64,000 nucleotides of DNA from Candidatus Hydrogenedentota bacterium (GCA_029565395.1 JAKQOG010000074.1:52144-116143), one strand, 5' to 3'. Positions 1 through 10,400 are shown, numbered from the stretch's first letter. The notes: generated by a model not told the origin, from the letters alone. Program-made: numbers and translations.

Positions 1-953
1 CGCACCAGATTAACATTCTCAAGAAAGAACTGAACGCCATCATCCTGGGTCATAATTACATGGAGCCCGCCCTGTATCATTCCGTGCCGGATCACACCGG
101 CGACTCGCTTCAATTATCCTCCATCGCCTCGAAAACGTCCGCGGACATCATTGTCTTCTGCGGTGTGTGGTTCATGGGTGAAACGGCCAAGGTGCTGAAT
201 CCCCAAAAGACCGTGCTCGTGCCTTCTGAGCATGCCGGGTGTTCCCTGGCCGAGGGTATTCATGCTGAAGATGTGATCGAATTGCGCAAACGTTTCCCAG
301 GTGCGCCCGTGGTTAGCTATGTCAACACCTATGCGTCCGTCAAGGCTGAATCGGACTACTGCTGTACTTCCGGCAATGCAGATAAGGTTTTAAAATACCT
401 CTTCGATCAAGGCCACAAACGCGTGATCTTCATCCCCGATGAATACCTGGCACGGAACACTGCCGATCAACTCAACGTTGCCTACCTCGCCGGCAATGAT
501 GCCACCGGCGAAAATCTTCCTGCCGATACGCCCGTAGTCATCGGATGGAACGTGCATTGTGAAGTACATGAACTGTTCACCGTTCAGGACGTGGAAAATG
601 TCCGCCGCCAGCATTCGGATGTGGTGATCATCGCGCACCCGGAATGCCATCCCGATGTCATCGCGCACGTGGACGTAACCGGCAGCACAAAAACCATGAT
701 CGACTATATCAAAGAAGTTGACGCCCCCCGCTATGCTCTGTTGACGGAATGCACCATGGGTGACAACGTCGCCGCCGAATTCCCCAACAAGGAAGTGGTG
801 CGCGCGTGCAGCCTGCGCTGCAAACACATGAATCAGATCACGCTGGAAGATACCCTGGAAGCCTTGAAGAAAATTCAATACAAAGTGGAACTTGCTCCGG
901 ATATCATCCAGCGCGCCAAACAACCCATTGATCGCATGATCCAAATCCGGTGA
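1..953 (+). CDS. nadA: Quinolinate synthase NadA (5'-truncated by window edge)
   Basis: Condenses iminoaspartate with dihydroxyacetone phosphate to quinolinate in NAD synthesis, using a [4Fe-4S] cluster. The frame is open from base 3, and the residues before the first Met (reading up to the conserved LGHNY) already belong to the family, so the true start lies upstream of the window. The three cluster-cysteine regions are visible: HAGCSLAEG, GWNVHCEVHE and the late RCKHMNQITLE block. The conserved FCGVWFMGETAK motif near the start (family usually FMAETAK) is also present. The gene is followed after about 20 bases by a small ORF with a good ribosome site and then by a PHP gene, so the three may be cotranscribed. 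Confidence 0.96.
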   Translation, partial: HQINILKKELNAIILGHNYMEPALYHSVPDHTGDSLQLSSIASKTSADIIVFCGVWFMGETAKVLNPQKTVLVPSEHAGCSLAEGIHAEDVIELRKRFPGAPVVSYVNTYASVKAESDYCCTSGNADKVLKYLFDQGHKRVIFIPDEYLARNTADQLNVAYLAGNDATGENLPADTPVVIGWNVHCEVHELFTVQDVENVRRQHSDVVIIAHPECHPDVIAHVDVTGSTKTMIDYIKEVDAPRYALLTECTMGDNVAAEFPNKEVVRACSLRCKHMNQITLEDTLEALKKIQYKVELAPDIIQRAKQPIDRMIQIR

Positions 954-974
954 TTCCTTTAAAGGAGAAAGGAT

Positions 975-1196
975 ATGTTGTATTTCAAGACCTCGCAATA
1001 TGTTCCAGGCAAAGGAGACGCGTGGACCTACTACGAATGCGATGCGGAAAAGAAGGTGTTGCGTCAACTCACGCATCTTCCCGATTCCGGAGAACTGAAC
1101 CGCATTCCCGATCCCATCGTGAAGCGTCTGGTGCGGCCGGATCTCCTGCAGGACGCTGTGGAGTCCGAATTCAAGCAGTTGTGGGGCGAAGATTAA
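975..1196 (+). CDS. Small conserved-looking protein of unknown function, 73 aa
   Basis: I do not recognise a family. The product is short, charged and soluble, with no signal peptide, membrane segment or metal-binding motif, and it ends in an acidic LWGED. The start is supported by a strong ribosome site (AAAGGAGAAAGG) just upstream of ATG. It sits 21 bases after nadA and 12 bases before the PHP gene, and the tight same-strand spacing with Shine-Dalgarno sequences on both sides argues that it is a real cotranscribed gene. An overlapping longer frame starting at 950 lacks such a site and looks like a shadow. Confidence 0.7.
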   Translation: MLYFKTSQYVPGKGDAWTYYECDAEKKVLRQLTHLPDSGELNRIPDPIVKRLVRPDLLQDAVESEFKQLWGED

Positions 1197-1208
1197 GGAG
1201 TAGTAGTC

Positions 1209-2093
1209 ATGCCGTTTATCATTCGCAGTCCCTATAGCGACAATCATTCGCAATGGCTTAAGGGCAATCTGCACACCCATACCTCCAACAGCGATGGAAA
1301 TCTCCCGCCTCAGGATACCATCGAGGCGTATCGCGCGCTCGGTTTCGATTTTCTCATGTTTTCAGATCATGACAAATTTACGGATCCCGCGAGTCTGGAT
1401 GGAAAGGGCATGACGTTACTGCCCGGCTGTGAAATTACAGCCAACGGCCCCCACCTCCTCCACGTAAACGCGCATGCTGCTGTTGAACCGTTTGAAGATC
1501 GGCAGAAAGTCATTGACGAAATCAACAACAACGGCGGCGGGTTCTCCATTGTCAATCATCCCAACTGGCTGGATGATTTCAACCATTGCGATCATAAATT
1601 CCTCGAAACCTGGCAGGGGTATCTCGGCATCGAGATCTATAACGGCATTTGCCGCCGCGTGGAAGGAAGCCCCCTTGCCACCGACCGATGGGATCGTCTC
1701 CTCAGCGCCGGGCGCACGGTGTGGGGTTTCGCCAACGACGACAGTCACAGAGACCAGGATCGCGGTCTCGCATGGAACATGGTACAATCAGCATCCCGCG
1801 ATGCCGGCGCGATCTTGGAGGCTCTGCGCAATGGCCGATTCTACGCGAGCACAGGCGTAATCATTGAGTCCATCCGCATAATCAACGGCAATACTCTTGA
1901 AGTCGTCACCCCCAATGCCCACCGGCATTACATCTGCGCGAAACACGGGCGCGTTCCTGTTGTCATCGACGGCCCCGTTATGCGCTATACCATACCGGAC
2001 GATTTCCCCTTCCCGCCCTACATTCGCGTCGAATGCTGGGGCGCCGGCGATGCCATGGCCTGGACCCAGCCCTTCCTGCTGGAAAGCGCATAA
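1209..2093 (+). CDS. PHP-domain metal-dependent phosphoesterase, 294 aa
   Basis: Belongs to the PHP (polymerase and histidinol phosphatase) fold, a metal hydrolase family acting on phosphate esters. Metal-binding motifs run in the expected order: HTHTSNSDG near residue 22, FSDHDK near residue 56, NHPNW in the middle and NDDSH near residue 177. The length suits stand-alone PHP phosphoesterases, and there is no polymerase domain. The substrate cannot be told from sequence; related proteins include nucleotide phosphatases and secreted-type PHP proteins, but no signal peptide is seen. A ribosome site (AAGGAG) precedes the ATG. Confidence 0.9.
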   Translation: MPFIIRSPYSDNHSQWLKGNLHTHTSNSDGNLPPQDTIEAYRALGFDFLMFSDHDKFTDPASLDGKGMTLLPGCEITANGPHLLHVNAHAAVEPFEDRQKVIDEINNNGGGFSIVNHPNWLDDFNHCDHKFLETWQGYLGIEIYNGICRRVEGSPLATDRWDRLLSAGRTVWGFANDDSHRDQDRGLAWNMVQSASRDAGAILEALRNGRFYASTGVIIESIRIINGNTLEVVTPNAHRHYICAKHGRVPVVIDGPVMRYTIPDDFPFPPYIRVECWGAGDAMAWTQPFLLESA

Positions 2094-2563
2094 CGCGTAA
2101 GTAATATCACCCATCTTTTCGGCGTTTTTTCGTCCATTACATGTCTTTCGTGGTGAATAATCTCTTCTTTTTTTACCGCGAGATGCGCGAAATCCCCAGC
2201 GCGGTATAGCTGCAACCAAAGAATGGGTATGGCGACAAAACTGAACAAGGAGGACACGGATTGCGCGGATATAATACACGGATGAGAAAATTTAATTTCA
2301 ATGTCAATTATTTTTGGGCATTGCGTGCAGTATTTCCAATAATATCGGTGACAATCTGTTAGATCTTGGACAATATTCGTAAAACCCGCCCAGATACACT
2401 CGGTTTTATTCTGCGGATGCGGCGATGATCCCTTGTCTGATCAACATCCATAAAGGGCTTGATTACTGCGCGGGGGGGGTATACTGCCGCAAACCCACAC
2501 AAGGGAATGTGATTTCACGTGGGTTGGAAATAAACAGTTTTAGGCAAATCGAGGGGATCAACA
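2094..2563. other. Gene-free stretch, 470 bp
   Basis: No convincing coding frame is seen on either strand; the antisense frames here have no ribosome sites and no family resemblance. The stretch is locally AT-rich, with T runs near 2120-2175 and an uninterrupted run of eight G near 2472. It presumably carries the end of the nadA-PHP transcript and the promoter of the next small gene, but I could not place clear hexamers. Confidence 0.5.
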
Positions 2564-2755
2564 ATGATTGACTATACCTGTCCGCACTGCAATCAAGAAC
2601 TTCATATCAAAGAAAAACACGCCGGGAAAAGCGGCCGCTGCAACAAATGTGGTGGGAGTATTGTGGTACCCACCACCCCATCCGCAGAGTATTCAGCCAA
2701 TGTGCCAATAAATGCTCCGCCTATACTTATTCGAAGAAATAATCGAAGTGATTAA
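2564..2755 (+). CDS. Small zinc-ribbon protein, 63 aa
   Basis: The N-terminal half is a treble-clef or zinc-ribbon type motif with two CxxC knuckles: CPHC at residues 6-9 and CNKCGG at about 27-32. It is followed by a Pro/Ser-rich, apparently disordered tail. Similar MJ0042-like or FYDLN-like small zinc ribbons often start larger proteins in Planctomycetes-type genomes; here the frame stops after 63 residues. The ribosome site is weak (GAGGGG about 10 bases upstream). It could be a stand-alone regulator or the stub of a decayed larger gene. Confidence 0.65.
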   Translation: MIDYTCPHCNQELHIKEKHAGKSGRCNKCGGSIVVPTTPSAEYSANVPINAPPILIRRNNRSD

Positions 2756-2808
2756 CCGGCGTTTTTTCTGTACCTGTACCACCTGCTAAAAAAATGCGTA
2801 CCGCCCCG

Positions 2809-3027
2809 CTACAGCGCGTTTGCACCGGTGCTTTTCTTCGCGAATTTAGCTTCTTGACGCAGTTCGCGGGTCTTTTTCCGCCAGAACGCCACTTCCTGCT
2901 CCACGGTCATGCCCTTTACGGCATCATAGACCCGTCGGGCGCCTTTTCGTTTCATCGCGACACAATCAAATTTTTTCTTCTTCATACCGAATAGACTCTT
3001 TACGAGGGATTTTACACTATCTTCCAT
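2809..3027 (-). CDS. Antitoxin-like small basic protein, 72 aa
   Basis: The product is short, very Lys/Arg-rich, with the signature FDCVAMKRKGA followed by a GMTVEQEVAFW helix. I recall this pattern from small proteins encoded next to RelE/ParE-like toxins in many genomes, so an antitoxin role is an inference. No intact toxin is encoded beside it. The frame immediately upstream on the same strand (3012-3224) ends with a stretch faintly like the end of a RelE-type toxin, but it is too short and unconvincing to call. It may therefore be an orphan or a remnant. The start is chosen as the first Met; its ribosome site is weak. Confidence 0.5.
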   Translation of the reverse strand: MEDSVKSLVKSLFGMKKKKFDCVAMKRKGARRVYDAVKGMTVEQEVAFWRKKTRELRQEAKFAKKSTGANAL

Positions 3028-3255
3028 ATATGTTTCCCATGTGCGAGCAAATACGTGCGGCTTTGGCGGTTATTCACAAAGAAATGAACATCGTGCGGCT
3101 GGGAAAACGCTTCTTTGGAACGAAGGGCACGCACATTTTTCAACGATTTTCTGACATCAGGAAATCTGTATCTGTCACAAAGTTGACAGCAGGTCTTTCG
3201 GCAAGGTACCTTGCACGGGATCAATATCGGTTTAGAACCCCCAATTGAGGATGAA

Positions 3256-4206
3256 ATGAAGAATCAATACGTGAATATGCTCCAGGAAGGCGACTATATC
3301 AACGACTACTTTGTTGCCATCCGCAAAGACCTGCGTGCAAAACAAAACGGCGGGAAATTCCTCGGCATGGTGTTCAAGGACAAGACCGGCGAGATCGGCG
3401 GCGTTCTCTGGAATAATGCCACGGAAGTTGCCAAATTGTTTGAATTGGGCGATGTCGTCAATGTCCGCGGCCGCGTTTCCACCTATCAAAACCGCCTGCA
3501 AGTTCAGGTGGATCAGGTGCTTCCCCTGCGGGAAACCGACTATAACCTCGCCGACCTTGTCGCGACCATCACCACTACTCCCAATGACCTTCAAACGTTT
3601 CGCGCCATTTTCGACGCGGTCGAAAATCCATTCCTCAAACAATTAGTGCACCTTTTCTTGAACGATGCGGAATTTATGGATCAGTTCACCGCGGCCGCGG
3701 CCGCCAAGAAATGGCACCACGAATTCCGCGGCGGGCTCCTCCGCCATTGCCTAGAAATGGCCCGAATTGCCCTCACTATGTGTGAACTTTTCCCCGAACT
3801 CGACAAGGACGTCCTCCTTACCGCCGTCCTCCTTCATGATGCCGGGAAGATCCACGAAATGTCCCATGAACTCTATGTGGATTACACCAACGCGGGCAAA
3901 CTCCTTGGCCACTTGCAGATTGGCTGCGATATGGTCCAGGCTAGAATCAACACCATCCCCGGATTTCCTGAAAAACTCCGCCTCCAGATTCTCCATTGCA
4001 TCTTGTCTCATCATGGTGAGCTCATCAATGGATCGCCGGTCGTTCCTAAGACCTTGGAAGCCATAGTCTTACATCATATTGACAATCTGGATGCACAAGC
4101 CGCCGCTTTCACCCGGATCATTGAAGAAACTCGTGAAAACGGCCAGGAATGGTCTGAATATCTCCCCCTTATTGAGCGGGTCATCTGGACCAAAGGCAAC
4201 GCTTAA
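3256..4206 (+). CDS. yhaM: 3'-5' exoribonuclease, YhaM type (OB fold + HD domain)
   Basis: YhaM-family enzymes are Mn-dependent 3'-5' exoribonucleases built from an N-terminal OB fold and a C-terminal HD hydrolase domain. The OB part (about residues 10-100) reads as the classic nucleic-acid-binding beta barrel with LGMVFKDKTGEIGG. The HD part shows RHCLEMA, LLHDAGKI and the diagnostic late block SHHGELINGSP...LHHIDNLDA. The 316-residue length matches the family (about 314). The Met at 3256 is chosen because it follows a GAGG site and matches the usual N-terminus; an in-frame Met at 3211 would add 15 unrelated residues. Confidence 0.93.
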   Translation: MKNQYVNMLQEGDYINDYFVAIRKDLRAKQNGGKFLGMVFKDKTGEIGGVLWNNATEVAKLFELGDVVNVRGRVSTYQNRLQVQVDQVLPLRETDYNLADLVATITTTPNDLQTFRAIFDAVENPFLKQLVHLFLNDAEFMDQFTAAAAAKKWHHEFRGGLLRHCLEMARIALTMCELFPELDKDVLLTAVLLHDAGKIHEMSHELYVDYTNAGKLLGHLQIGCDMVQARINTIPGFPEKLRLQILHCILSHHGELINGSPVVPKTLEAIVLHHIDNLDAQAAAFTRIIEETRENGQEWSEYLPLIERVIWTKGNA

Positions 4207-4332
4207 TTATCGTTAAGAAGTTGGCCCCTCTGTTTCATATCGCTTGACAATGCCCGCTGTTAATGCGACAATTTAATAGGAAAAGCCAGAAATACCAGTT
4301 TATAGCGTACGGCGTATACAGGAAAGCATACG

Positions 4333-4830
4333 ATGGGTGTGCAAGTTTCCACTATAGCCCCCGATCTGATGATGTTTCGCGCCGGGAGCGTGAAGCTTCC
4401 CAGGCGTTCACAAGAAAACCTGCCAGATCTCGGATTTCAAAAAAAGGCCGAAGTTGACCTGCAAGTGGGCTTTGGCAAAAACACTATTTCCGCGCCTACC
4501 GCCGCCTTGCGGACCATTGACACTTCTGTTCAACGTGCACGGGACATTGTTCCCACGGTGGAGGAAGTCCAGAAAGCTTTTAGAGAATATCAAGAACAAC
4601 TGGAACGCGCCCAGCAAGAACAGAAGGAGCGTTTCACTCCGCGTTTTCTCGAACCGGCTCCAGCGGACACAACCCGGCAAACACTTCAGACGGGAGTTCA
4701 GACCGCCCCACAGACCATGGCCTCGAAAACACAAGCGGCCAATCCCTTCGCCAAGGATGCTCAGACTGTTAAAGCGGCGTATCCCGGCAGTGCGATGATC
4801 ACCACTCCCCAACTAAACATTCTCATTTAA
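4333..4830 (+). CDS. Uncharacterised protein with central helical segment, 165 aa
   Basis: No family recognised. The central region around residues 75-98 is rich in Glu, Gln, Arg and Lys with heptad-like spacing, suggesting a short amphipathic helix or coiled coil. It is flanked by low-complexity Thr/Gln/Ala-rich sequence, and the protein ends in a hydrophobic LNILI. There is no signal peptide or membrane segment. The start has a modest upstream purine-rich site (GGAAAG). The composition hints at a flexible structural or secretion-associated protein, but that is only an impression. Confidence 0.5.
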   Translation: MGVQVSTIAPDLMMFRAGSVKLPRRSQENLPDLGFQKKAEVDLQVGFGKNTISAPTAALRTIDTSVQRARDIVPTVEEVQKAFREYQEQLERAQQEQKERFTPRFLEPAPADTTRQTLQTGVQTAPQTMASKTQAANPFAKDAQTVKAAYPGSAMITTPQLNILI

Positions 4831-5021
4831 TATCCTTCTTCATTTAATTCGCTAAGGGTGTTCCCCTGTCTTCAATTGAACAAGATGTTGAAGTGCCCTT
4901 CCTATAAACAGGCAAAATAGCAGACCCGCGCCAAGGCTGATGCTAGAAGCAGGCGCAGCTCCTGAAAAAAGGAAAAATGGCGAACGTTTTGCTGTTTGCA
5001 ATAACGCGGAATTTTTACTGA

Positions 5022-5789
5022 TCAGCCATTTTCCGGTTCCGTGGAATCTTGTCCTTGTTCCGCTGCATCCGATGCGGCAGGTGCAGGCGCTGCTTCAGGT
5101 GCGGGTGCAGGGGCCGGCGCTGCCGCCGCGGGGGTTGCGGGCGCAGGCGCCGGAGCGGGAGCAGGGGCTTCGGCCGGCGCCGCCGGGGCCGGACCTCCTG
5201 GAGTCAGTATCGATGTAACTGCGGGAGAGCGCAACTCCGGACCATTCGTCCGATACAGCGCTTCACCTGTCAGTTCACGCGTTCCATCCAACGTATCGGC
5301 GGCCTTGATGCGGTAGGTAAACGTGGCGGGAAACTTCGGAATATTGAACCATGCAAATTCCAGTTTTTTGTCCCGCCCCTTTTGCGGTGAAAGATCCGGG
5401 CGGTCGGTGCTAACGACCCCGTCAAAGGTCCATCCGTCCGGCAGATTCTCCACCACGCCCATCGCCCGGACGGGTTCCGAACCTTCGCTGGCCAGTGTAA
5501 GCGTCACATCCATCGTGCCGCCTTTTTGATACGCACCGCCATTGGCCAACTCGCGCATCATGGTCAATTTGGTATCCCCTGCGCCAGGAGCCGTCTGCCC
5601 CAGCGGCGCCGGCATTCTTTTGTTCAGCGCGGGTGGTTTTACCGGCATTGCGGTTTTAACGGGCGTTTGCCGCGGAGCGGCAGCGGGTGCAGGCGCCGTG
5701 GCGGGGCCTTTTGTCATAAAATAGCCCGTGATGAGCAACACAAACACCACCACGCCAATCGCGAATCCAAACATTGCAGACTTATTCAT
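5022..5789 (-). CDS. Membrane-anchored envelope protein with Ala/Pro-rich tail, 255 aa
   Basis: An N-terminal hydrophobic helix (about residues 7-27) acts as an uncleaved anchor or signal. It is followed by a Pro/Ala linker, then a beta-rich domain of about 120 residues (from LTMMRELANG to the YRTNGPEL region) that resembles the DUF11-type envelope repeat in tone (asymmetric VENLPDGWTF, then TFTYRIKAAD). The last 55 residues are almost pure Ala/Pro/Glu. The ribosome site AAGGGGA supports the start. Cohesion or surface structure is the likely role; no enzyme motif is visible. The Ala/Pro tail creates long false frames on the other strand. Confidence 0.75.
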   Translation of the reverse strand: MNKSAMFGFAIGVVVFVLLITGYFMTKGPATAPAPAAAPRQTPVKTAMPVKPPALNKRMPAPLGQTAPGAGDTKLTMMRELANGGAYQKGGTMDVTLTLASEGSEPVRAMGVVENLPDGWTFDGVVSTDRPDLSPQKGRDKKLEFAWFNIPKFPATFTYRIKAADTLDGTRELTGEALYRTNGPELRSPAVTSILTPGGPAPAAPAEAPAPAPAPAPATPAAAAPAPAPAPEAAPAPAASDAAEQGQDSTEPENG

Positions 5790-5935
5790 GTAAGTCCCCT
5801 TCCTGTCTTTGAAAAACTCTACTGTATCATGTATTAAAATATTCTATCACGGAACCCAGGGGCCTTGCGAAAACCCGCACGCAGTAACAAGGTAACGCAC
5901 CGGCCCATGCTTTCGATGACCCGAAAGGAAGTATA

Positions 5936-7270
5936 TTAGGCCCGGCCCCGGCCCGGAATCAAGGCCTGATATCCCAGGTGCATCATGTAATGATCCAGTA
6001 CGATCAATGCCATGAACGCCTCCGCCACTGGCCATACCCGCGCCACAATGGTGGGATCGCGCCGTGTCACCGCGCTCAACGTCGCATTATCACGGCTCAC
6101 CTTGTCGATGGTTTCCTGGTCTTTCGCAATGGTCGGAGTCGGTTTTACCGCGAGCCGCGCCACCACCGGCTGGCCCGTCGTCAGCCCACCTGTAATACCT
6201 CCTGCATGATTGGACTTGAACCTCACGTTCTTTCCATCACCGCGCATGGCATCGTTGCACTCCGAACCACGCCGGTCTTTCACAGCATACCCCGCCCCCA
6301 CTTCCACCGCCTTTACCGCGCCTATGCTCAGCATGCGCCCGATCTCTCCGTCGAGTTTGCGGAACACCGGCTCGCCCATGCCGACAGGAAGCCCCGTTAC
6401 CACTACTTCCACCAAGCCGCCGCTTGAATCTCCCTCGTCCCGGATTTTGAGAATTTTCTTTTCCATCTCGAATGCCGCATCCACGTCTGGGCAATTCATC
6501 GTGAAATGAATTCCATGTTCCTTGCGGATGGCCTTCGGGTCCACCGGTTTCGCCAAATCACGAATTTCCAGCAGGTCCCTTTCCAGTTCCGCAATCACCG
6601 ACATCTTATGCAGGAAGCGCATGTTCGGATTAATCCGCCCTTCGGCAAACGCCCACTGATATACCGGGTCATAATCCCGCCGCACCTTGCGGAACGTCTC
6701 TGTTTTCTGCCGCGCCGTTTCCAGATCCACATCCTTCGCGCGAACCCCCGCTGCTTCCTTTACATACGCAAACACTTCGATGCCATGCCGTTTCAATACA
6801 TGCCGGGCCACGGCGCCTGCCGCCACGATTGTCGATGTATACCGTCCGCTGAAAAAGCCCGCGCCGATCGCATCATCCCATTCGCCGTACTTTTCATAGG
6901 AAGCCCATGACGCATGCCCTGGACGCGGCGTGCGGTTTGTCACCTGATATTGTTCGATATGCTCAAAATGCCGGTCCACGTTCGGAATCAAAACCACCAT
7001 CGGCGTGCCATTGGTATACCCCGCATTATGAAAGCCCGGCATCGTATCCGCCGCATTCACGCCGCTGTAGATCACCGGCACATCCGCTTCCCGCCGCGGC
7101 GACGCCAATTCACTCTGGCCCGGCTTCCGTGTCAGCAGCGCCTCATAAATCTCCGCCTCCGTGATATACAGTCCCGATGGCACCCCTTGAAGCAAGACCG
7201 TCAAGCCTTCCTGATAACTCCCGCCAGCCACCGACACCTGAAACATCGATCCTAACGTGCACCCAAGCAT
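5936..7270 (-). CDS. aroC: Divergent chorismate synthase, 444 aa
   Basis: Chorismate synthase converts 5-enolpyruvylshikimate-3-phosphate to chorismate using reduced FMN. Family blocks are clear along the whole length: TRKPGQSE, RPGHA, GSECND, the SNHAGGITGG block, the VKPTPTI region and RDPTIVAR with PVAEAFMALIVLDH near the end. The start is firm (AGGAGA site). However, the invariant N-terminal GESHG is replaced by GGSYQEG, so one of the two catalytic histidines is missing while the second (His119 in RPGHA) is kept. The usual GGGRSSAR stretch is also altered to AGFFSGRYTS, and the protein is about 60-80 residues longer than typical. It could be an atypical active form or a related flavin-dependent enzyme. 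Confidence 0.85.
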   Translation of the reverse strand: MLGCTLGSMFQVSVAGGSYQEGLTVLLQGVPSGLYITEAEIYEALLTRKPGQSELASPRREADVPVIYSGVNAADTMPGFHNAGYTNGTPMVVLIPNVDRHFEHIEQYQVTNRTPRPGHASWASYEKYGEWDDAIGAGFFSGRYTSTIVAAGAVARHVLKRHGIEVFAYVKEAAGVRAKDVDLETARQKTETFRKVRRDYDPVYQWAFAEGRINPNMRFLHKMSVIAELERDLLEIRDLAKPVDPKAIRKEHGIHFTMNCPDVDAAFEMEKKILKIRDEGDSSGGLVEVVVTGLPVGMGEPVFRKLDGEIGRMLSIGAVKAVEVGAGYAVKDRRGSECNDAMRGDGKNVRFKSNHAGGITGGLTTGQPVVARLAVKPTPTIAKDQETIDKVSRDNATLSAVTRRDPTIVARVWPVAEAFMALIVLDHYMMHLGYQALIPGRGRA

Positions 7271-7469
7271 GCCAGTTTTCTCCTGATTTTTTGCCGTTAT
7301 CTCGGCTACGCCTTCTTAAAGAGGAAGGAGTATACCACGAAAACTGAACCAACCTCGAATCGAGCATTGCCCACTTTTTCCCAAAAAACCACACCGTTTT
7401 TTCTTATAAGACTTATAGGACATATAGGTCCTACTGATCCCATGCACGGCATCGCATACAAATGTTACT

Positions 7470-10400
7470 TCACTTCCCACGATATCCCGAATCCGGCGCG
7501 CTCACGGGGCCAGGTTCGGTCGGTGCGGCGCCGTCTGGGGCGATGCGGGCCTGAACCCAGTAGTAGAAGGTATGGAACACCGTTTGGGGTCCGCGGCAGC
7601 CGCTTCCTGGGATTTCTTCCGCCGCCTGGGCCGTGGTGTCCGCAAAGGAGGCTGCTGGTTGCCAATCCGTTACCATGACAGCGCTGGCAAAATCATTTAC
7701 AGTGTTGCGGAAGACCTGGTATTGCGCGGCGCCCGGCAGCGCTGCCCATTCCACTTGAACGCGGTCTGCGAACGCGCCATCGCTTGCCTGAACATTCTGC
7801 GGCGCGTCCGGACTCTGCGCCACACGCGGGTCCGTTCCCTGATTCAATTCCATATCATCGCGGCGTCCATCCTGATCAGTGTCCGGGTTCAATGGGTTGG
7901 TATGGTAGATCGTGAGTTCATCTTTATCATCCAAGGTATCGCCGTCTGCTTCGGTATCCAGAAAATTCAAGGTGCCATCCCCATCGATATCCGATATGCC
8001 TTCGTTGATATCCGGCAATCCGTCATCATCCGAATCCGGATCCAGAAAATTCGGTGTACCATCCGCATCCGGGTCGCCCGTACCCTCGAAGGCATCCGGA
8101 ATGCCATCCTCATCCGAGTCCGGATCCAGGGCATTAATTATGGTGTCGCCATCCGGGTCGCCTGCGCCTTCCACGCCATCGGGTATTCCGTCCAAATCAC
8201 TGTCAAAATAGAAAGGATTGGTATGCCATTCCGTGGATTCCACCACGTCGTCCACCCCGTCTGCATCGCTGTCCAAATCCAGGTAATTCGGAATATGGTC
8301 GTTATCCAAGTCTTCCACCCCCTCCTCCAGGTCTGAAATCCCATCTCCATCCGAATCCGTATCGGCCAGATTGGGCACACCGTCTCCATCCAGATCCAGA
8401 CTCGCCACACTATCGGAACATTCTTCCGCATCCGGAATGGAATCCCCATCCGTGTCTCCGTCGGTAATCACGGGCAGCCAGGAGATCTTGTTCCCCGATG
8501 CATTGTGATGGTGGAACAACAAAATCCCCAGGGAGCCGGACGGCTGACGGGAAAATGGGTTCAGCGGCCCATTGTCACGGTAATCACTTTGGGTATATCC
8601 CACTGAAATTTCCGTATTGTTCAAATCGCGGAAGAATGGCCCTTCCAGATCGCTATTGGGAAAATACACGCCGGGATGTGTTACATGATAGACAGACGGT
8701 CCTATAGCATCAATCACCCGCTGCGCCGGAGGATACGGCGCATCCATCGCCAACTGCGTCTCCACCCGGAATTGGATCTCCGGATTGCTCCCGCTGAGAC
8801 TCAGCGCGGACACCGGCACGGGCAATATCATCACATTCGTATCAAACGGGACAGTGTCGAAATGATCCGGCGTCAATAAATTAACGTCGCCCACCACGGA
8901 ATTCTGCCCGTGCAGATTGTCCAGGCGTGTCACAAACACATCCTGTATGCCCTGCCCGGTTCCGGAATCGCTCGCATCGGAACTGTTGTACAACACATAT
9001 TCGGCATATCCATCGCCGGTAGTGTCGATGCGGATTTCAACCCGTATTGCATTGGGCGTGGTCCAATCCGCCCACGTTGCCACGGCGAAGTACAGGGTAC
9101 TCTCGGCAAGCCCCTGCCCGATGGATTCACGGTGCTTATAATCGCTCGACACCCCCACCAAGCGCAGATCGGCCATATCCTCCAATTCCGTGCTATCTGA
9201 TTCGTTCGGACTCTGCAAAAGCAGTTCAAACGCGCTTATCAGCGACACTTCATCATACGGATACCCGGCGCCCGTATTGAGATCCTGGCCCTCCAGCGAA
9301 ATCGCCGAATCCGCCTTCGCCCGCCCGTCGAACGTTTGCTGCGCCACCTCCATCTCCGATACGGGCCGCAACGCCCCATAATAGGGAACACTCAACACCG
9401 TGCCACTGCCCTCGGGTGTAAACACCACATACCCCGAAACCTCGCTCAACCAATGTCTGGGACGGCCGCTCATTTCTTCCGCAAGCGTGCCATCTTTAGC
9501 ATGGCGCATCGCCGCCGCCGAGGCCGTCAGATGCAGGGGAACCTCCACACTCGCCCCCGGCGCAATTTCACCCGTCGCCGCCGCCCCCACATCCACCGCC
9601 ACACCGGGAATTTCCGTCAGACCATCCAGCGCAACAGAAAAGGCCGCCGCTTCCGCACCCTTGTTCATCACTCGGACGAGTTGCGTCTCGCTGGCATCGG
9701 TAAACACTTCCCGTGTATCAAATGTCACGCTCACCTGCTCCGGATGCGCCATACTGAATGCGATCGTCTCAACGGAACCCGCCGTGGCCGCGCTCACACG
9801 CCGCGCGCCCGCCCGCATGGGGGCCATGCGCGGCGGCATCTGATCCGCGCCTGCATACACATCAAAAACCGCCGTGTTCATTGCCAGCGCCTTCAACTCC
9901 GAAACCGTCCATGCAGGATGCTGCTGCCGCAACACCGCCATGAGCCCCGCAACATGCGGCGCCGCCGTCGAGGAGCCGTCCATCACACTCGAATACGCTG
10001 ACGGATTTACCACATATGCGCATGCCGAACGGATCCGAGCGCCCGGGGCACACACATCCGGCTTCAACAGCCACCGTCCATCCGCACGGCCCGCCGGACC
10101 ACGGGATGAAAGCGAATAGAGACGATCCGCCGACAGGGTCCATTCGGATGGATCATCATCTTCCGAAGCCGCCACGCTGATTACCGCAGCCCCGGCCGCA
10201 GGCGATTGGCCGGTAAAAAACACATCCCCACGGTTCCCCGCCGCCGCCACTATAATCACTCCGGCGTCCGCTGCATTGCCGCACGCCACCGATTCCGGCG
10301 CATCCGCCGCGCCCAAATCATTGCCAATCGAAAGATTTAAAATATCCAGATGATCCGAAAAATCACCATCGCCGTTTGGGTCCATGGCCCAGTCGATTGC

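Noticed and set aside
3012..3224. Possible RelE-like toxin upstream of the antitoxin-like gene
   Set aside because: Only a short, weak resemblance at its end, no catalytic residues, no convincing start.
5041..5390. Ala/Gly- and Arg-rich plus-strand frames
   Set aside because: Complement of the Ala/Pro-rich tail of the gene at 5022-5789; compositional artefact.
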